A DNA stretch of 63,746 nucleotides from Petrimonas sp. (GCA_012839475.1 DUNG01000001.1:1-63746); one strand, 5' to 3'; numbered from the stretch's first letter, positions 24,075 to 36,104 are shown. Numbers and translations are program-made. Notes: a model not told the origin generated them from the letters alone.

Positions 24075-26663
24075 ATGAATTTGAACAATTTTACGATAAA
24101 AGCGCAAGAAGCCGTGCAGAAAGCCATCGAGGTGGCACAAGGCAACGGCCAGCAGATGATTGAACCCGCCCACCTGCTCAAGGGAGTGATGGTGGTGGGC
24201 GAGAACGTGACCAGCTACCTGTTCCAGAAGCTGAACGTGAACACCCAGGCGTTGGAGAGGGTACTCGATAAGGAGATCGAGTCCTACCCCCGCGTATCGG
24301 GCGGCGACCCCATGTTGAGCCGGGAGGCCAACGCGGTCTTCCGGAAGGCGATGGACCTCACCAGCCAGATGGGCGACAGCTTCGTGTCGCTGGAGCACCT
24401 GCTCATGGCCATCGTGAGCGAGAAGAGCAACGCGTCGCGTATCTTGAACGATGCGGGCGTCACCCTGAAGGGGCTGGAAGCGGCGGTGAAGGACCTACGC
24501 AAGGGGGAGAAGGTGACGAGCCAAACGGCCGAGGATACCTATCAGGCGCTGAGCAAGTACGCGGTGAACCTCATCGAGATGGCCCGCGTGGGTAAGTTGG
24601 ATCCGGTAATCGGCCGGGACGATGAGATACGCCGGGTGCTGCAGATATTGAGCCGGCGCACCAAGAACAACCCGATACTGATCGGGGAGCCGGGCACCGG
24701 AAAGACGGCAATCGCCGAGGGGTTAGCCCACCGGATCATACGGGGCGACGTGCCGGAGAACCTCAAGAGCAAGCAGATCTACTCGCTCGACATGGGGGCG
24801 CTCATCGCGGGGGCCAAGTACAAGGGCGAGTTTGAGGAGCGGCTCAAGTCGGTGGTCAGCGAGGTGACCGGCGCGGATGGGGAGATCATCCTTTTTATCG
24901 ACGAGATACACACGCTGGTGGGTGCCGGCAAGAGTGAGGGCGCCATGGATGCGGCCAACATCCTGAAGCCGGCACTGGCGAGGGGCGAGCTGCGCGCGAT
25001 CGGGGCGACCACGCTCGACGAGTACCAGAAGTACTTCGAGAAGGACAAGGCACTGGAACGCCGCTTCCAGACGGTAATAGTGGATGAACCGAACGAGGGG
25101 GACAGCATCTCCATTCTCCGGGGACTGAAAGAGCGGTACGAGAACCACCACAAGGTGCGCATCAAGGACGAGGCGATCATCGCGGCGGTACAGCTCTCCA
25201 GCCGCTATATCACCGACCGCTTCTTGCCCGACAAGGCGATCGACCTGATGGACGAGGCGGCGGCGAAGCTGCGTATCGAGGTGGACTCGGTACCCGAGGA
25301 GCTGGACGAGATCACCCGAAGGATCAAGCAGCTGGAGATAGAGCGCGAGGCAATCCGCCGCGAGAACGACACGCAGAAGGAGGAGCTGCTCACCCGCCAG
25401 ATCGAGGAGCTGAAAGACGAGGAGTCGCTCTACATGGCTAAGTGGAAGACAGAGAAAGAGCTGATCAACCGGATTCAGCAGGCTAAGATCGATATCGAGA
25501 ACGCCAAGTTCGAGGCCGACCGCGCTGAACGTGAGGGCGATTACGGCAAGGTAGCAGAGCTGAGGTACGGCAGGATCAAGGAGAAGGAGAACGAGATAGA
25601 GGCGCTGCAGAAGGAACTACACGAACGGCAAGGGGGGCGTGCCATGATCAAGGAGGAGGTGGACGCCGAGGATATCGCCGACGTGGTATCGCGGTGGACC
25701 GGGATACCGGTGAACCGCATGCTGACGAGCGAACGGGAGAAGCTGCTACACCTGGAGGATGAACTGCACAAGCGGGTAGTGGGGCAGGAGGAGGCGATCC
25801 AGGCGGTGGCCGACGCGGTGCGGCGTAGCCGTGCCGGGCTGAGCGACCCCAAGAGGCCCATCGGCTCGTTTATCTTCCTGGGAACCACAGGCGTAGGTAA
25901 AACCGAGTTGGCCAAGGCGCTGGCCGAGTACCTGTTCGACGACGAGAATATGATGACGCGGATCGATATGAGCGAGTACCAGGAGAAGTTCAGCGCGACC
26001 CGACTTATCGGTGCACCTCCCGGCTACGTGGGGTACGACGAGGGGGGACAGCTCACGGAGGCGATCCGCCGCAAGCCTTACTCGGTGGTGCTGTTCGACG
26101 AGATCGAGAAGGCGCACCCCGACGTGTTCAACATCCTCCTGCAGGTGCTGGACGATGGCCGGCTGACCGACAACAAGGGGCGGGTGGTGAACTTCAAGAA
26201 CACCATTATCATTATGACTTCCAACATGGGCTCAAGCCTGATACGGGAGAACTTCGAGAAGATCACCCCGGTTAACCGCGAAAAGGTGGTCGAGGAGACC
26301 AAGGAGGCGGTATTAGAGATGTTGAAGCGGACGGTACGGCCCGAGTTCTTGAACCGGGTGGACGAGATCGTGGTGTTCGCACCACTCAAGGAGCACGAGA
26401 TCGAACAGATCGTGCGGATACAGCTGAACGCCATCGGGCAGCTGCTGGCAGGGAGCGGTATCGAGCTGCAGTACACTGATGAGGGGGTGAAAAGCATTGC
26501 CGAGGCGGGCTTCGACCCGGAATTCGGGGCGCGTCCCGTGAAGCGGGTGATCCAGCGGAACGTGTTGAACCAGCTCTCGAAGGAGCTGTTAGCAGGGACG
26601 GTCGATAAGACGCAGCCAATCGTGGTGGATGCGACCCATGGAAGGATCTTATTCCGGAATTAA
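24075..26663 (+). CDS. clpB: ClpB disaggregase chaperone
   Basis: The 862-residue protein has the double Clp N-domain ([19 protein letters not shown]), AAA1 with Walker A GEPGTGKT (about 205-212), a long coiled-coil middle domain (about 400-530, containing the SERE-like [12 protein letters not shown] edge), and AAA2 with GTTGVGKT (about 602) and the arginine-finger region. This full-length layout distinguishes it from ClpC/ClpA. It rescues aggregated proteins together with the DnaK system in the cytoplasm. ATG 24075 ([11 protein letters not shown]) matches the family start. A longer frame from 23979 is read from the repeat element and is rejected. The promoter is not evident. Confidence 0.96.
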   Translation: MNLNNFTIKAQEAVQKAIEVAQGNGQQMIEPAHLLKGVMVVGENVTSYLFQKLNVNTQALERVLDKEIESYPRVSGGDPMLSREANAVFRKAMDLTSQMGDSFVSLEHLLMAIVSEKSNASRILNDAGVTLKGLEAAVKDLRKGEKVTSQTAEDTYQALSKYAVNLIEMARVGKLDPVIGRDDEIRRVLQILSRRTKNNPILIGEPGTGKTAIAEGLAHRIIRGDVPENLKSKQIYSLDMGALIAGAKYKGEFEERLKSVVSEVTGADGEIILFIDEIHTLVGAGKSEGAMDAANILKPALARGELRAIGATTLDEYQKYFEKDKALERRFQTVIVDEPNEGDSISILRGLKERYENHHKVRIKDEAIIAAVQLSSRYITDRFLPDKAIDLMDEAAAKLRIEVDSVPEELDEITRRIKQLEIEREAIRRENDTQKEELLTRQIEELKDEESLYMAKWKTEKELINRIQQAKIDIENAKFEADRAEREGDYGKVAELRYGRIKEKENEIEALQKELHERQGGRAMIKEEVDAEDIADVVSRWTGIPVNRMLTSEREKLLHLEDELHKRVVGQEEAIQAVADAVRRSRAGLSDPKRPIGSFIFLGTTGVGKTELAKALAEYLFDDENMMTRIDMSEYQEKFSATRLIGAPPGYVGYDEGGQLTEAIRRKPYSVVLFDEIEKAHPDVFNILLQVLDDGRLTDNKGRVVNFKNTIIIMTSNMGSSLIRENFEKITPVNREKVVEETKEAVLEMLKRTVRPEFLNRVDEIVVFAPLKEHEIEQIVRIQLNAIGQLLAGSGIELQYTDEGVKSIAEAGFDPEFGARPVKRVIQRNVLNQLSKELLAGTVDKTQPIVVDATHGRILFRN

Positions 26664-26696
26664 ACCCGTTTCCCTCGATTGAGATCGTTAACGTTG

Positions 26697-26735
26697 TGCC
26701 TTCGCTTTGTTACTTTCAAAGCGAAGGCATTTTTT
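26697..26735. terminator. Bidirectional terminator between clpB and trkH
   Basis: A perfect 13-bp stem, TGCCTTCGCTTTG (26697-26709) with CAAAGCGAAGGCA (26717-26729), is followed by six T bases. The genes converge here, so it may serve both. Confidence 0.9.
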
Positions 26736-26754
26736 AGCCCCATTTACGCTCTGT

Positions 26755-28245
26755 TTATCGCCGCCAAAAGTCGGGGACGAAGAGCGAGAGCACGGTGAAG
26801 ATCTCGAGACGGCCGACCAACATCAGGAAGCAGACGTAATACTTCGCGAAGGCGCTGGCCGATGCGAAGCTGCCTCCCGGCCCGTACGCTCCCAATCCCG
26901 TGCCGAGGCTGCTGATGGAGGAGAAGGAGACGCCGATGGACTCGTCCAGCGTCATGCCGGTCATGCTCAGGATCCAGGCGCTCACGGCGGCCAGGGTGAC
27001 GTAGAGGAAGGCGAAGGCCATCACCCGCGACGTGGTGTTTTCCGGTATCACCTTGCCGTTGATCTTTACCCGGTAGAGGGCGTTGGGGTGTACCTGCCGC
27101 TTGAACACCAGCTGGGTGTTCTTGGTGAGCACCAGCAGTCGCGACACCTTCATACCCCCGGAGGTGGACCCTTGGCAGCCGCAGAACAGCATAAGCCCTA
27201 AGAAGAGGAGGGAGTAGATGGGACCCCACGACTGGTAGTCGGCCGTGGTGAAGCCGGTAGAGGAGACGGTGGCGACCACCTGGAACAGCGCGGTTCGAAA
27301 GCTGCTTTCGGCATCCCCCACGCGGTGGGTGACGAACAGCGACACCGCGACACCCACCGTGGCCAGCAGGATGATGGTCGCGTACCACCGGAACTCCTCA
27401 TCCTTGAATATGGCTAACGAGCCCCTCGTCACCAGAGCGAACAGCAGCATGAAGTTGGTTGCCCCAAGGAACATCAGCGCGGTAATCACGTACTCGCTGT
27501 AGGGGGAGGCGTAGTAGGCGAGGCCCGCCTGCCGGGTGGAGAAGCCGCCCGTGGATATGGAGGAGAGGGTGTGGCAGGCCGCGTCGAACGCGTCCATCGG
27601 ACCCGCCCAGAGGAGGAAGAAGCCCGCGAGGGTGAGCCCTAAGTAGATGAGGAACATGTTCCGGGCGATCTCCCGTACCCGCGGCTTTACCTGCTCCATA
27701 GCGATACCGGTGGCTTCAGCGTCGAAGAAGAGGCCCGAGGCACCGCCGCTGTAGATGGGCATGAACGACAGCACGAAGATGATGATCCCGATACCGCCTA
27801 TCCATTGGGTGAAGCTCCGCCAGAAGTGGAGCGACCTGGGGAAAGTTTCCAGGTTGTCGAGCGTGGAGCTGCCCGTGGTGGTGAAGCCGCACATGCTCTC
27901 GAAGAAGGCGTTGGTGAACGAGGGGATGGCGCCGCTGAGCAGGTAGGGGAGGGTGCCGGCCAGCGCGAGCGCGATCCACGCCAGGGTCACCGTGAGGAAC
28001 ACCTCCCGCTTGGTGATGCTCCTCTTCCGCTCGTCTTGTCGCACACCCGCGAAGGCCAGGACGCGGTCCGCGAAGGTGAGCAGACCACCGACAAGCAGGG
28101 TGATACCGGCCGAAAGGTAAATGGCCTGCCTGGCCTCCTCGCGGTATAACTCGCCAATCAGCGCCGAGAAAAGCATGAACAACGCCTCGATCATCAGCAG
28201 GATCCCCACGTTACTCAGCACGAAACGGTAATTAAACTTACGCAT
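26755..28245 (-). CDS. trkH: TrkH-type potassium uptake membrane protein
   Basis: The 496-residue protein has the four-repeat M1-P-M2 layout of SKT transporters, with pore segments seen as ESMCGFTTTGSSTL, CHTLSSISTGGFSTR, FQVVATVSSTGFTTAD and VSFSSISSLGTGLGA. It also contains GCQGSTSGGMKVSR, a family hallmark. It should form the inner-membrane K+ channel and depends on the TrkA subunit, whose gene lies 117 bases upstream on the same strand. The two probably form one transcription unit with dxs and recQ. Confidence 0.92.
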   Translation of the reverse strand: MRKFNYRFVLSNVGILLMIEALFMLFSALIGELYREEARQAIYLSAGITLLVGGLLTFADRVLAFAGVRQDERKRSITKREVFLTVTLAWIALALAGTLPYLLSGAIPSFTNAFFESMCGFTTTGSSTLDNLETFPRSLHFWRSFTQWIGGIGIIIFVLSFMPIYSGGASGLFFDAEATGIAMEQVKPRVREIARNMFLIYLGLTLAGFFLLWAGPMDAFDAACHTLSSISTGGFSTRQAGLAYYASPYSEYVITALMFLGATNFMLLFALVTRGSLAIFKDEEFRWYATIILLATVGVAVSLFVTHRVGDAESSFRTALFQVVATVSSTGFTTADYQSWGPIYSLLFLGLMLFCGCQGSTSGGMKVSRLLVLTKNTQLVFKRQVHPNALYRVKINGKVIPENTTSRVMAFAFLYVTLAAVSAWILSMTGMTLDESIGVSFSSISSLGTGLGAYGPGGSFASASAFAKYYVCFLMLVGRLEIFTVLSLFVPDFWRR

Positions 28246-28362
28246 AGTTTATCGTTCTATTCATGCTATTTGATATGCCTTTTGTTGTTATCCCCTTGCT
28301 TTTTTCTTGGCATTTTCCCCTCACTATGAGGGCGGCAATTACAGGTAATTGAACCAACCATT

Positions 28363-29700
28363 TCAATTAAACAGCTGCTCGATATGCTTTAGGGCCCGGT
28401 TAAGGAAGAAAACAACCACCTGGTCGTAAGGCTCGATCTGCGTGTTGCCCTCCACCAACATGGGCTCCCCGTTCCTGATGAGGGCACCGAAGGTGATGTC
28501 GGGCGGGAGGTTAAGGTCCCGAACCAGCTTCCTCGTCACCTTCGAGTTGGGCTTGGCGGATACCTCGCCCACGTTGGCATCGGCGAAAGCTAAGCACTTG
28601 ATGTTCGACGCATCGGCTTGCAAAAGCAGCTCGTATATCTTGCTTGCCGCGATGAGCTTCTTGTTGATGACGGTCCCTATATCGAACCGCTCGGCCATGG
28701 CGATGTAATCGATGTTCTCTACTTCGGCGACGGTCTTTTTCACGCCGTGTTGCTTGGCCATGATGCAACCCAGGATATTGGCCTCGGAGTTATCGGTGAG
28801 CGCGAGGAAGGCATCGGTTTCGGTGATGCCTTCGCGTAGGAGGAACTCGGTGTTGCGCCCATCTTCCACGAAGACCGTGACGTTGGATGGCATCACCTCC
28901 ACCAGCTGTTCCGCCCGCTCCCTATCTCGCTCGATAACCTTCACCTGGACGTGTGTCGGGAGCGCCCCGATGGCCCGTTCGGTAATCTGGCTGCCCCCCA
29001 TGCAGATGATACGCTTGGCCTCGAACGAGCTTTTGCCCAGCAACGCGGGCAGTACCCCCATGTTTTCCCGCAGCGTGGTGAAGTAGAGGATGTCGTTCTG
29101 CAGTACCTGGTCCTTCCCGGTGGGTATCAGCGTGTGGGGCCCCCGCTTGATGGCCACGATATGAAACTGCTTGGTCACCTGCATCAGCTCTTTCAGGTAA
29201 AGGTTCACGATGGGCGCGTTCTCCCGCACCTTGGCACCGGCCAGGTAGACCTTTCCGCCGCGTAGCTCCCACATGAACCGGGTCCAGGGGTTTTTGATGG
29301 CCATGGCGATCTCCTTGGCGGCGATCAGCTCGGGGTAGATCATGGAGTCGATGCCCTGTTTATTGAAGTACGCGCGGTTATCGGGGAGAAGGTACTCGTT
29401 GTTGTCGATGCGGGCGAGGGTCTTCTTGGCACCCAGGCTTGATGCCAACATGCAGGAGATCATGTTCTTAGATTCTTCAGGGGTGACCCCGATAAAGAGG
29501 TCGGCACTGCCGGTACCCGCCTTAGCGAGATCTTCGGGTGAGGTACAACTCCCTATCACGGTGTACACCTCGGCGGTCTCCGTGATAGAGGAGAGCCGCT
29601 CCCTCTCCTCGTCCATCAGGGTGATGTCGTGGTTCTCCTGCCCGAGCAGTTTCGCTAGGTGCGTTCCCACGGCACCCGCGCCGGCAATTACAATTTTCAT
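28363..29700 (-). CDS. trkA: TrkA potassium uptake regulatory protein
   Basis: The 445-residue cytoplasmic protein has two RCK units. The first Rossmann fold starts [19 protein letters not shown] with an acidic end to beta-2 (ITLMDEE); the second starts [17 protein letters not shown]. Each is followed by a TrkA_C-like segment (for example [19 protein letters not shown]). NAD(H) binding gates the TrkH pore. The ATG overlaps the dxs stop by four bases (ATGA), so translation is probably coupled to dxs. Confidence 0.93.
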   Translation of the reverse strand: MKIVIAGAGAVGTHLAKLLGQENHDITLMDEERERLSSITETAEVYTVIGSCTSPEDLAKAGTGSADLFIGVTPEESKNMISCMLASSLGAKKTLARIDNNEYLLPDNRAYFNKQGIDSMIYPELIAAKEIAMAIKNPWTRFMWELRGGKVYLAGAKVRENAPIVNLYLKELMQVTKQFHIVAIKRGPHTLIPTGKDQVLQNDILYFTTLRENMGVLPALLGKSSFEAKRIICMGGSQITERAIGALPTHVQVKVIERDRERAEQLVEVMPSNVTVFVEDGRNTEFLLREGITETDAFLALTDNSEANILGCIMAKQHGVKKTVAEVENIDYIAMAERFDIGTVINKKLIAASKIYELLLQADASNIKCLAFADANVGEVSAKPNSKVTRKLVRDLNLPPDITFGALIRNGEPMLVEGNTQIEPYDQVVVFFLNRALKHIEQLFN

Positions 29701-31631
29701 CGTTGTATGAACTCGGTAATTTCTTCTTCTTTTTCAATCGCTCTCTCTACCCGCCGGATGGTTGCCAGGATGCCCGCCTCATCGATACCGGTGAGCGCGT
29801 GGAGCTCCTGGACGGTGCCGTGGGTGACGAACCGGTCGTCGATGCCTACCTGAACCACCCGGACCTCCTGGTAGCCGTTCGCGGCGAGGAACTCCAGCAC
29901 GGCGCTACCCAGTCCCCCTTTTTTCACTCCCTCTTCAACGGTGATGATGTACCGGAAACGATCTGCCACCTCCCGCAGCAACGCCTCATCGATGGGCTTG
30001 AGGAAGACCATGTCGTAGTGGGCCACGCTAACTCCCGACTCCCCGGCCTCAGCCTTGGCGATGGCCCGTGCCGCCTGGTTGCCGATGGTGCCGATGGAGA
30101 GGAGCGCGATATCGTTCCCCTCCTTGAGCTTTCGCCCTTTCCCAATGGGGAGCAGGCGCGGTGGGTTGTGCCACTCCTTGAGTTCGCCCCGGCCGCGCGG
30201 GTAGCGGATCACGAACGGGCCGTCGTTCCCGTACACGGCGGTGTGCATCAGGTTGCGCAGTTCATGCTCGTTGTAGGGTGCCGAGATCACCAGGTTGGGG
30301 ATGGGACGCATGTAGGCGAGATCGAATACCCCATGATGGGTGGGTCCATCCTGACCTACCAGCCCGGCCCGATCGAGGCAGAAGATCACCTTTAGCTTTT
30401 GCAGCGCCACGTCGTGGATCACCTGGTCATACGCGCGTTGCATGAACGAGGAGTAGATGTTGCAGAACGGGATGAGTCCCTCCTTCGCCATACCGGCGGA
30501 GAAGGTGACGGCATGCGCCTCGGCGATGCCCACGTCGAACACCCGCTCCGGGAACCGCTCCATCATATAGGTCATGGAACAACCCGTGGGCATCGCGGGG
30601 GTGACCCCCACGATCCGCTCCTCTTCCCCGGCCATCTCCACGAGGGTGTGGCCAAACACATCCTGGTATAGTGGTGGTTGGTCCTTACTCCCCTTCACGA
30701 TCCGTTCACCCGTATCCTTGTTGAACAGCCCCGGGGCGTGCCAGAGGGTGGCCGACTTCTCGGCGGGTTCATACCCTTTCCCCTTCACGGTCTTGATGTG
30801 CAGGAGCTTGGGCCCCTTCATATCCATGATGTTCTTGAGCACCCGGATAAGCCCCGGCAGGTCGTGGCCGTCCACCGGCCCGAAGTAGCGGATGTTGAAC
30901 CCCTCAAACAGGTTCTGCTCCCGGGTCAGTAGCGACTTCACGCTGTTGTTGAACCGCAGCATCAGGTTTTTCTCCCTCTCGGTGATCAGCTTGCGCTTCT
31001 TGAACCCCTGGTAGAGCCGATTCCTCATCAGGTTATAGTTGCGCGACGTGGTGAGCTTTACCAGGTAGTCTTGCAATCCCCCCACGTTGTGGTCAATGGA
31101 TATGTTGTTGTCGTTCAGTATGATAAGGAGGTTGTTGGGTTGGGCGCAGACGTTGTTGAGCCCCTCGTACGCCAGTCCACCCGTCATGGCCCCATCGCCG
31201 ATGATGGCCACGATGCGCCGTTCTCTCTCGTTTTTCAGGGAGGCCGATACCGCCATGCCCAGCGCCGCGGAGATGGAGGTGGAGGCGTGCCCCGCGATGA
31301 AGCTGTCGTACTCGCTCTCTTCGGGGTTGGTAAAGCCGGAGAGGCCTCCCAGCTTCCGGTTGGTATGGAAGCGCTCGCGCCGGCCGGTCAGTATCTTGTG
31401 GCCGTAGGCTTGATGGCCCACGTCCCAAACCAGCCTGTCGTAGGGGGTGTTGTAAAGGTAATGGAGTGCCACGGTCAGCTCCACGGTACCCAGGCTGGAA
31501 CCGAAGTGGCCCGGGTTACAGGAGAGCTGCTCGATGATGAACTCCCTCAAGTCGTCGCAGACCTCTTGCAGCTGCTCGATGGTCAGCTTTTTAAGGTCAT
31601 CGGGACTCTCTATATGTTGTAGTTGTTTCAC
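29697..31631 (-). CDS. dxs: 1-deoxy-D-xylulose-5-phosphate synthase
   Basis: The enzyme condenses pyruvate and glyceraldehyde-3-phosphate in the first step of the MEP isoprenoid pathway, using thiamine diphosphate. Visible motifs are [22 protein letters not shown] near the N-terminus, the thiamine-binding [27 protein letters not shown], and the C-terminal transketolase domains ([11 protein letters not shown]). From GTG 31629-31631 it is 644 residues, close to the family norm. A TTG six codons upstream would add residues not typical of the start. It lies between recQ and trkA with tight spacing. Confidence 0.94.
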   Translation of the reverse strand: MKQLQHIESPDDLKKLTIEQLQEVCDDLREFIIEQLSCNPGHFGSSLGTVELTVALHYLYNTPYDRLVWDVGHQAYGHKILTGRRERFHTNRKLGGLSGFTNPEESEYDSFIAGHASTSISAALGMAVSASLKNERERRIVAIIGDGAMTGGLAYEGLNNVCAQPNNLLIILNDNNISIDHNVGGLQDYLVKLTTSRNYNLMRNRLYQGFKKRKLITEREKNLMLRFNNSVKSLLTREQNLFEGFNIRYFGPVDGHDLPGLIRVLKNIMDMKGPKLLHIKTVKGKGYEPAEKSATLWHAPGLFNKDTGERIVKGSKDQPPLYQDVFGHTLVEMAGEEERIVGVTPAMPTGCSMTYMMERFPERVFDVGIAEAHAVTFSAGMAKEGLIPFCNIYSSFMQRAYDQVIHDVALQKLKVIFCLDRAGLVGQDGPTHHGVFDLAYMRPIPNLVISAPYNEHELRNLMHTAVYGNDGPFVIRYPRGRGELKEWHNPPRLLPIGKGRKLKEGNDIALLSIGTIGNQAARAIAKAEAGESGVSVAHYDMVFLKPIDEALLREVADRFRYIITVEEGVKKGGLGSAVLEFLAANGYQEVRVVQVGIDDRFVTHGTVQELHALTGIDEAGILATIRRVERAIEKEEEITEFIQR

Positions 31632-31698
31632 GTTTCTTAATTCGCGCAAGGCGTTACCGATTATTCTCCATTACTCAAGTTGCTTTTTTTCATGTTGT

Positions 31699-33894
31699 TT
31701 AATTGGCCATATCGGAGATGAATTTGATCCGCACGAGCCGTATTTCGGTTTCGGTATAGTCGGGCAGCTCATCCTGGGCTGTATCAAGGTTATCGGTAGT
31801 CGCCTCCCGGAAGTAGTCGTACACATCTTCGAGCACGTCTATATCCAGCACCTCGTTTAGGAAGTAGTCGATGTTGATCTTCGTGCCGGAGTAAACGATC
31901 GCTTCCACCTCCGAGAGCAGCTCGTCGAAATCGATCCCCCTGGATTCGGCCAGGTCGTCGAGTGCCACCTTGCGGTCTATCGCCTGGACGATGGCCACCT
32001 TGAGCTTCGACTTGTTGGCGACCGTCTTCACGCGGAGGTCTTCGGGACGGGTGATCTCGTTCTCTTCCACGTGTCTCTTGATCAGTTCGAGGAACTCCTT
32101 GCCGTATCGCTTGGCCTTGCCCGCGCCCACGCCGGGGATGTTTTGCAGCTCCTCCTCGGTGATGGGGTAGGAGGTAGCCATCGCTTCCAGTGAGGCGGGT
32201 TGAAAGATGACGTAGGGCGGCACGTTAAGCTTCTTGGAGAGCTTCTTCCGCAAGTCCTTCATCATGGCGTACAGTTGAGGGTCGGCCGCACCGCCACTGC
32301 CCGCGCCCATGGCCTCGGAATCGTCGCCGTCGAGGTCCAACAGGTCATCCTCATCCTCATCGGGCTTGGTGATTTTGAAGGAGACCGGCTTCTTCAGGAA
32401 GCCTTTCCCCTTTTTCGTGATCTTCAAGATGCCGTAGTTCTCGATCTCCTTTAACAAGTAGTTATCCAGTAAGGCTTGCCGGATAACCGCCTCCCAGGTA
32501 CTCTCTTCCTCATCGGAGCCCGATCCAAACTCCTCCAGCTTATCGTCGCCGTAGGTCTCGATATCTGATGTGTCCCTGCCGGTGAGAAAGTCGATCAGGT
32601 AATCGGTCCTGTGCTTCTCCTTAAGGACAGTGATGGCTTCCAATGCAGTAATAAGTAACTCCTTAGCTTCCACTTTAATTTTAGGGTTTAAACAATTATC
32701 GCAATGTTCGCAGTTTTGCACGGTATAATCTTCGCCGAAGTAGTGTAGCAGCATCTTCCGCCGGCATACCGATGTTTCGGCGTAGGCCGCGGTCTCCAGT
32801 AGCAGCTGTTTCCCTATCTCCTGTTCCGAAACCGGTTTTCCCTGCATGAACCGCTCCAGCTTCTGCAGGTCTTTCCTAGAGTAGAAGGCGATGCATCTCC
32901 CCTCGCCACCGTCGCGGCCGGCGCGTCCCGTCTCCTGGTAGTAACCCTCCAGGCTCTTGGGGATGTCGTAATGGATCACGTAGCGCACGTCGGGCTTATC
33001 GATACCCATCCCGAAGGCGATGGTGGCCACGATCACGTCTACCTCCTCCATGAGGAAGGCGTCCTGGTTGTTGCTGCGGGTCACCGCGTCCATACCCGCG
33101 TGGTAGGGGAGCGCCCGGATGTCGTTTGCCTGCAGTATTTCGGCGAAGTCGTCCACCTTCTTTCGGCTGAGGCAGTAGACGATGCCCGACTTGCGTCCTT
33201 GCGAGAGGATGAATTTGATGATCTCCCGGTCGATATCGTTGTTCTTGTGCCGCACCTCGTAGTTGAGGTTGGGTCGGTTGAACGACGACTTGAAGACCAC
33301 GGCGTCGGTCATGGCCAGGTTCTTTTGAATGTCGTGTTGCACCTTGGGCGTGGCCGTGGCCGTGAGCGCGATGATGGGACGGGGGTATATCTCGTTGATG
33401 ATGGGACGGATACGGCGGTATTCCGGCCGGAAGTCATGCCCCCACTCGGAGATACAGTGCGCCTCATCTACCGCGTAGAACGAGATGTTGATGTTTTGCA
33501 GGAACTCCACGTTGGAGCTCTTGGTGAGTGATTCGGGTGCCACGTAGAGCATTTTCGTCTGTCCCGAAAGGACATCTTTCTTCACCTCCTCGATCTCCTG
33601 CTTGTTGAGCGACGAGTTGAGGAAGTGGGCCACGCCATCCTTCTCGCTGTAGTTGCGCATGGCGTCCACCTGGTTTTTCATGAGGGCGATAAGTGGCGAG
33701 ATAACAATGGCAGTACCCTCCATCATAAGCGCGGGGAGTTGGTAGCAGAGCGATTTCCCTCCACCGGTAGGCATCAGCACGAACGTGTCTTTCCCGGCTA
33801 AGATACTACGTATAATGGCTTCCTGATTGCCTTTAAACGTGTCGAACCCAAAGTACTCCTTTAGCCTCTTGTGTAATAAATCTTTTTTTTCCAT
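31699..33894 (-). CDS. recQ: RecQ-family ATP-dependent DNA helicase
   Basis: The 731-residue protein shows helicase motif I (MPTGGGKSLCYQLPA), the DEAH box VDEAHCISEWGHDFRPEYR, motif VI QETGRAGRDG, a zinc-binding cysteine set (CRRKMLLHYFG, then CEHCDNC), a winged-helix region and an HRDC domain (about 530-610). A long acidic C-terminal extension follows. ATG 33894 gives the usual start MEKKDLLHKRLKEYFGF. An upstream in-frame start would add eight atypical residues. The acidic linker (DEDEDDLLDLDGDD) between RQC and HRDC is notable. It is 222 bases downstream of clpX on the same strand. Confidence 0.94.
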   Translation of the reverse strand: MEKKDLLHKRLKEYFGFDTFKGNQEAIIRSILAGKDTFVLMPTGGGKSLCYQLPALMMEGTAIVISPLIALMKNQVDAMRNYSEKDGVAHFLNSSLNKQEIEEVKKDVLSGQTKMLYVAPESLTKSSNVEFLQNINISFYAVDEAHCISEWGHDFRPEYRRIRPIINEIYPRPIIALTATATPKVQHDIQKNLAMTDAVVFKSSFNRPNLNYEVRHKNNDIDREIIKFILSQGRKSGIVYCLSRKKVDDFAEILQANDIRALPYHAGMDAVTRSNNQDAFLMEEVDVIVATIAFGMGIDKPDVRYVIHYDIPKSLEGYYQETGRAGRDGGEGRCIAFYSRKDLQKLERFMQGKPVSEQEIGKQLLLETAAYAETSVCRRKMLLHYFGEDYTVQNCEHCDNCLNPKIKVEAKELLITALEAITVLKEKHRTDYLIDFLTGRDTSDIETYGDDKLEEFGSGSDEEESTWEAVIRQALLDNYLLKEIENYGILKITKKGKGFLKKPVSFKITKPDEDEDDLLDLDGDDSEAMGAGSGGAADPQLYAMMKDLRKKLSKKLNVPPYVIFQPASLEAMATSYPITEEELQNIPGVGAGKAKRYGKEFLELIKRHVEENEITRPEDLRVKTVANKSKLKVAIVQAIDRKVALDDLAESRGIDFDELLSEVEAIVYSGTKINIDYFLNEVLDIDVLEDVYDYFREATTDNLDTAQDELPDYTETEIRLVRIKFISDMAN

Positions 33895-33917
33895 CGAGCG
33901 AATTCCCCAAAAATGCA

Positions 33918-33943
33918 CGCGTCTTCATCGTGTAGTAGACGCG
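33918..33943. repeat. Inverted repeat in the recQ leader
   Basis: CGCGTCT (33918-33924) is complementary to AGACGCG (33937-33943) with a 12-base loop. It lies just upstream of the recQ start. Function is unknown. Confidence 0.4.
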
Positions 33944-34021
33944 AAATTAAAAAAGTATTGCAATAATAAAAATAAAACCGCTGTTTTGGTTCTTCTAAGA
34001 TAGATTAAAAATTTTTTCGCG

Positions 34022-34035
34022 CCAAATATATTTGG
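34022..34035. promoter_or_regulatory. Perfect 14-bp palindrome CCAAATATATTTGG in the clpX-recQ gap
   Basis: The palindrome contains a TATATTTG box on both strands, so it could hold the recQ -7 element or be an operator. No matching -33 TTG is seen. The rest of the 221-base gap shows nothing else firm. Confidence 0.35.
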
Positions 34036-34115
34036 GAAATAGTACCCGTATAGCCGCTAAAAGCACCCGAAATGTCACCCCAAAATACCCCGCGGTCAGC
34101 TAAAACGGGGTTTGG

Positions 34116-35363
34116 TTACGCTACCCTGAGGTGATGCAGGTCGGAATTTTCAAGTTGTTTTTTCGCGTAGGAACGCGTGACGTGCAGTTTTTTATTCTCT
34201 TTCTCTTCGGAGGGGAGGGTGAACATGGCATCGATCATCACCGCCTCCACGATAGAGCGCAGTCCCCGAGCACCCAGCTTGAACTCGATGGCTTTATCCA
34301 CGATGTACTCGTGGGCACCCGAATCGAACGTGAGCTTCACCCCATCCATCTCGAACAGCTTCTGGTACTGCTTGATGATGGAGTTCTTTGGTTCAACGAG
34401 GATGCGAAGGAGTGCATCCCGGTCGAGCGGCTCCAGGTAGGTGAGGATGGGGAGGCGACCGATGATCTCGGGGATTAACCCGAACGACTTCAGGTCGAGT
34501 GGCGTGATGTACTTGAGCAGGTTATCGGTATCGATGCGCGCTTTTTGACCGCTGGCCGCGTACCCCACTACCCGCGTGTTGAGGCGCTGCGCGATCTTCT
34601 TCTCGATGCCGTCGAAGGCACCCCCGCAGATGAACAGGATGTTCTTGGTGTCTACCGCTATCATCCGCTGCTCCGGGTGCTTGCGCCCTCCTTGCGGGGG
34701 GACATTTATCGTGGCGCCCTCCAGCAGCTTGAGCAGCCCCTGCTGCACCCCCTCGCCGCTCACGTCGCGGGTGATGGAGGGGTTGTCGCTCTTGCGGGCG
34801 ATCTTGTCGATCTCGTCGATGAAGACGATGCCCCGCTCCGCGGCGTTCACGTCGTAGTCGGCCACCTGCAACAGCCGGGTGAGGATGCTTTCGATATCTT
34901 CGCCCACGTAGCCGGCCTCGGTGAGTACCGTGGCGTCGACGATGGTGAAGGGGACCGCCAGTAACTTCGCGATGGTGCGTGCCAGCAGCGTCTTACCGGT
35001 ACCGGTAGCGCCCACCATGATGATATTCGACTTCTCGATCTCGACGTCGTCTTTCGTGTTCTTTTGAAGGATACGCTTGTAATGGTTGTAAACGGCCACC
35101 GCCAGGAAGCGCTTCGCGTTATCCTGCTTGATCACGTATTGATCGAGGAACTCCTTGATCTGAGCGGGTTTGGGAAGGGACGACAGGGTGAGGCCGTGGT
35201 CAGACTTGGAGCTGCTCTTGAACGTTTCGTTCACGATCTCGTGGGCCTGCTCTGTGCACATGTCGCATATAAAACCGGTCATCCCGGAGATGAGCAGGTT
35301 GACCTCCCGCTCATTTCTCCCGCAAAAGCTGCACTGGTTGCCGCTGGTCGTTTTCTTTCCCAT
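34116..35363 (-). CDS. clpX: ClpX unfoldase of the ClpXP protease
   Basis: The 415-residue protein has the N-terminal zinc-binding domain (CSFCGRN, then FICDMC), the AAA+ domain with Walker [15 protein letters not shown], Walker [15 protein letters not shown], and the C-terminal small domain with [15 protein letters not shown]. Positions fit ClpX throughout. It recognises, unfolds and feeds substrates to ClpP. The gene is 13 bases downstream of clpP on the same strand, the standard tig-clpP-clpX order. Confidence 0.97.
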   Translation of the reverse strand: MGKKTTSGNQCSFCGRNEREVNLLISGMTGFICDMCTEQAHEIVNETFKSSSKSDHGLTLSSLPKPAQIKEFLDQYVIKQDNAKRFLAVAVYNHYKRILQKNTKDDVEIEKSNIIMVGATGTGKTLLARTIAKLLAVPFTIVDATVLTEAGYVGEDIESILTRLLQVADYDVNAAERGIVFIDEIDKIARKSDNPSITRDVSGEGVQQGLLKLLEGATINVPPQGGRKHPEQRMIAVDTKNILFICGGAFDGIEKKIAQRLNTRVVGYAASGQKARIDTDNLLKYITPLDLKSFGLIPEIIGRLPILTYLEPLDRDALLRILVEPKNSIIKQYQKLFEMDGVKLTFDSGAHEYIVDKAIEFKLGARGLRSIVEAVMIDAMFTLPSEEKENKKLHVTRSYAKKQLENSDLHHLRVA

Positions 35364-35376
35364 GTCGATCTTTGGT

Positions 35377-36063
35377 TTACTTCTTCTTGGCTTTTTTCAA
35401 CACGTCATCCACCATCCCGTAGGCTTTGGCCTCGGCGGCGGTCATCCAGAAGTCGCGGTCGGAGTCCCTCTCCACATCCTCGATCGGTTTGCCGGAGTGG
35501 TTGGAGATGATGGTGTAGAGCTCCTGCTTGATCTTGGCTATCTCGCGGGCGGTGATCTCGATGTCTGACGCCTGCCCCTGCACGCCACCCATCGGCTGAT
35601 GGATCATCACGCGCGAGTGGGTGAGGGCGAACCGCTTCTTGGGGGTGCCCGCCACGAGCAGCACAGCAGCCATCGACGCGGCGATACCGGTGCAGATGGT
35701 AGAGACATCGCTCGAGATAAACTGCATGGTGTCGTAGATGCCCAGGCCGGCGTAAACGGTGCCGCCGGGGGAGTTGATGTAGATGGAGATGTCCTTCCCG
35801 GGGTCGGACGAGTCGAGGTAGAGCAGCTGCGCCTGGATCACGTTGGCCGTGTAGTCGTCAATCGCCGTGCCTAAGAAGATGATGCGGTCCATCATTAGCC
35901 GCGAAAAAACATCCATCTGCGCGACGTTAAGCTGCCGCTCTTCGATAATGGTGGGTGAGATGTAACCGCCACCCCTTTGGCTGGTGATGTTCATGTAGCT
36001 CTCCAGGCGGGTGCGGCTCATACCCAGGTGCTTTACCGCGTATTGTTTAAATTCGTTGTTCAT
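35377..36063 (-). CDS. clpP: ClpP serine protease subunit
   Basis: The 228-residue protein contains [41 protein letters not shown], the catalytic Ser in [13 protein letters not shown] and the catalytic His in [11 protein letters not shown]. An N-terminal extension of about 30 residues ([14 protein letters not shown]) precedes the mature core, which may be a propeptide. It forms the tetradecameric proteolytic chamber used by ClpX. It has its own promoter at 36155-36184 in addition to read-through from tig. Confidence 0.95.
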   Translation of the reverse strand: MNNEFKQYAVKHLGMSRTRLESYMNITSQRGGGYISPTIIEERQLNVAQMDVFSRLMMDRIIFLGTAIDDYTANVIQAQLLYLDSSDPGKDISIYINSPGGTVYAGLGIYDTMQFISSDVSTICTGIAASMAAVLLVAGTPKKRFALTHSRVMIHQPMGGVQGQASDIEITAREIAKIKQELYTIISNHSGKPIEDVERDSDRDFWMTAAEAKAYGMVDDVLKKAKKK

Positions 36064-36085
36064 ACGATTGCTCTTTTGTTGTTTT

Positions 36086-36104
36086 CACATGCTTTCTGCA
36101 TGTG
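36086..36104. repeat. Hairpin in the clpP leader
   Basis: CACATGC (36086-36092) pairs perfectly with GCATGTG (36098-36104) around a five-base loop, 22 bases before the clpP start codon. Confidence 0.4.
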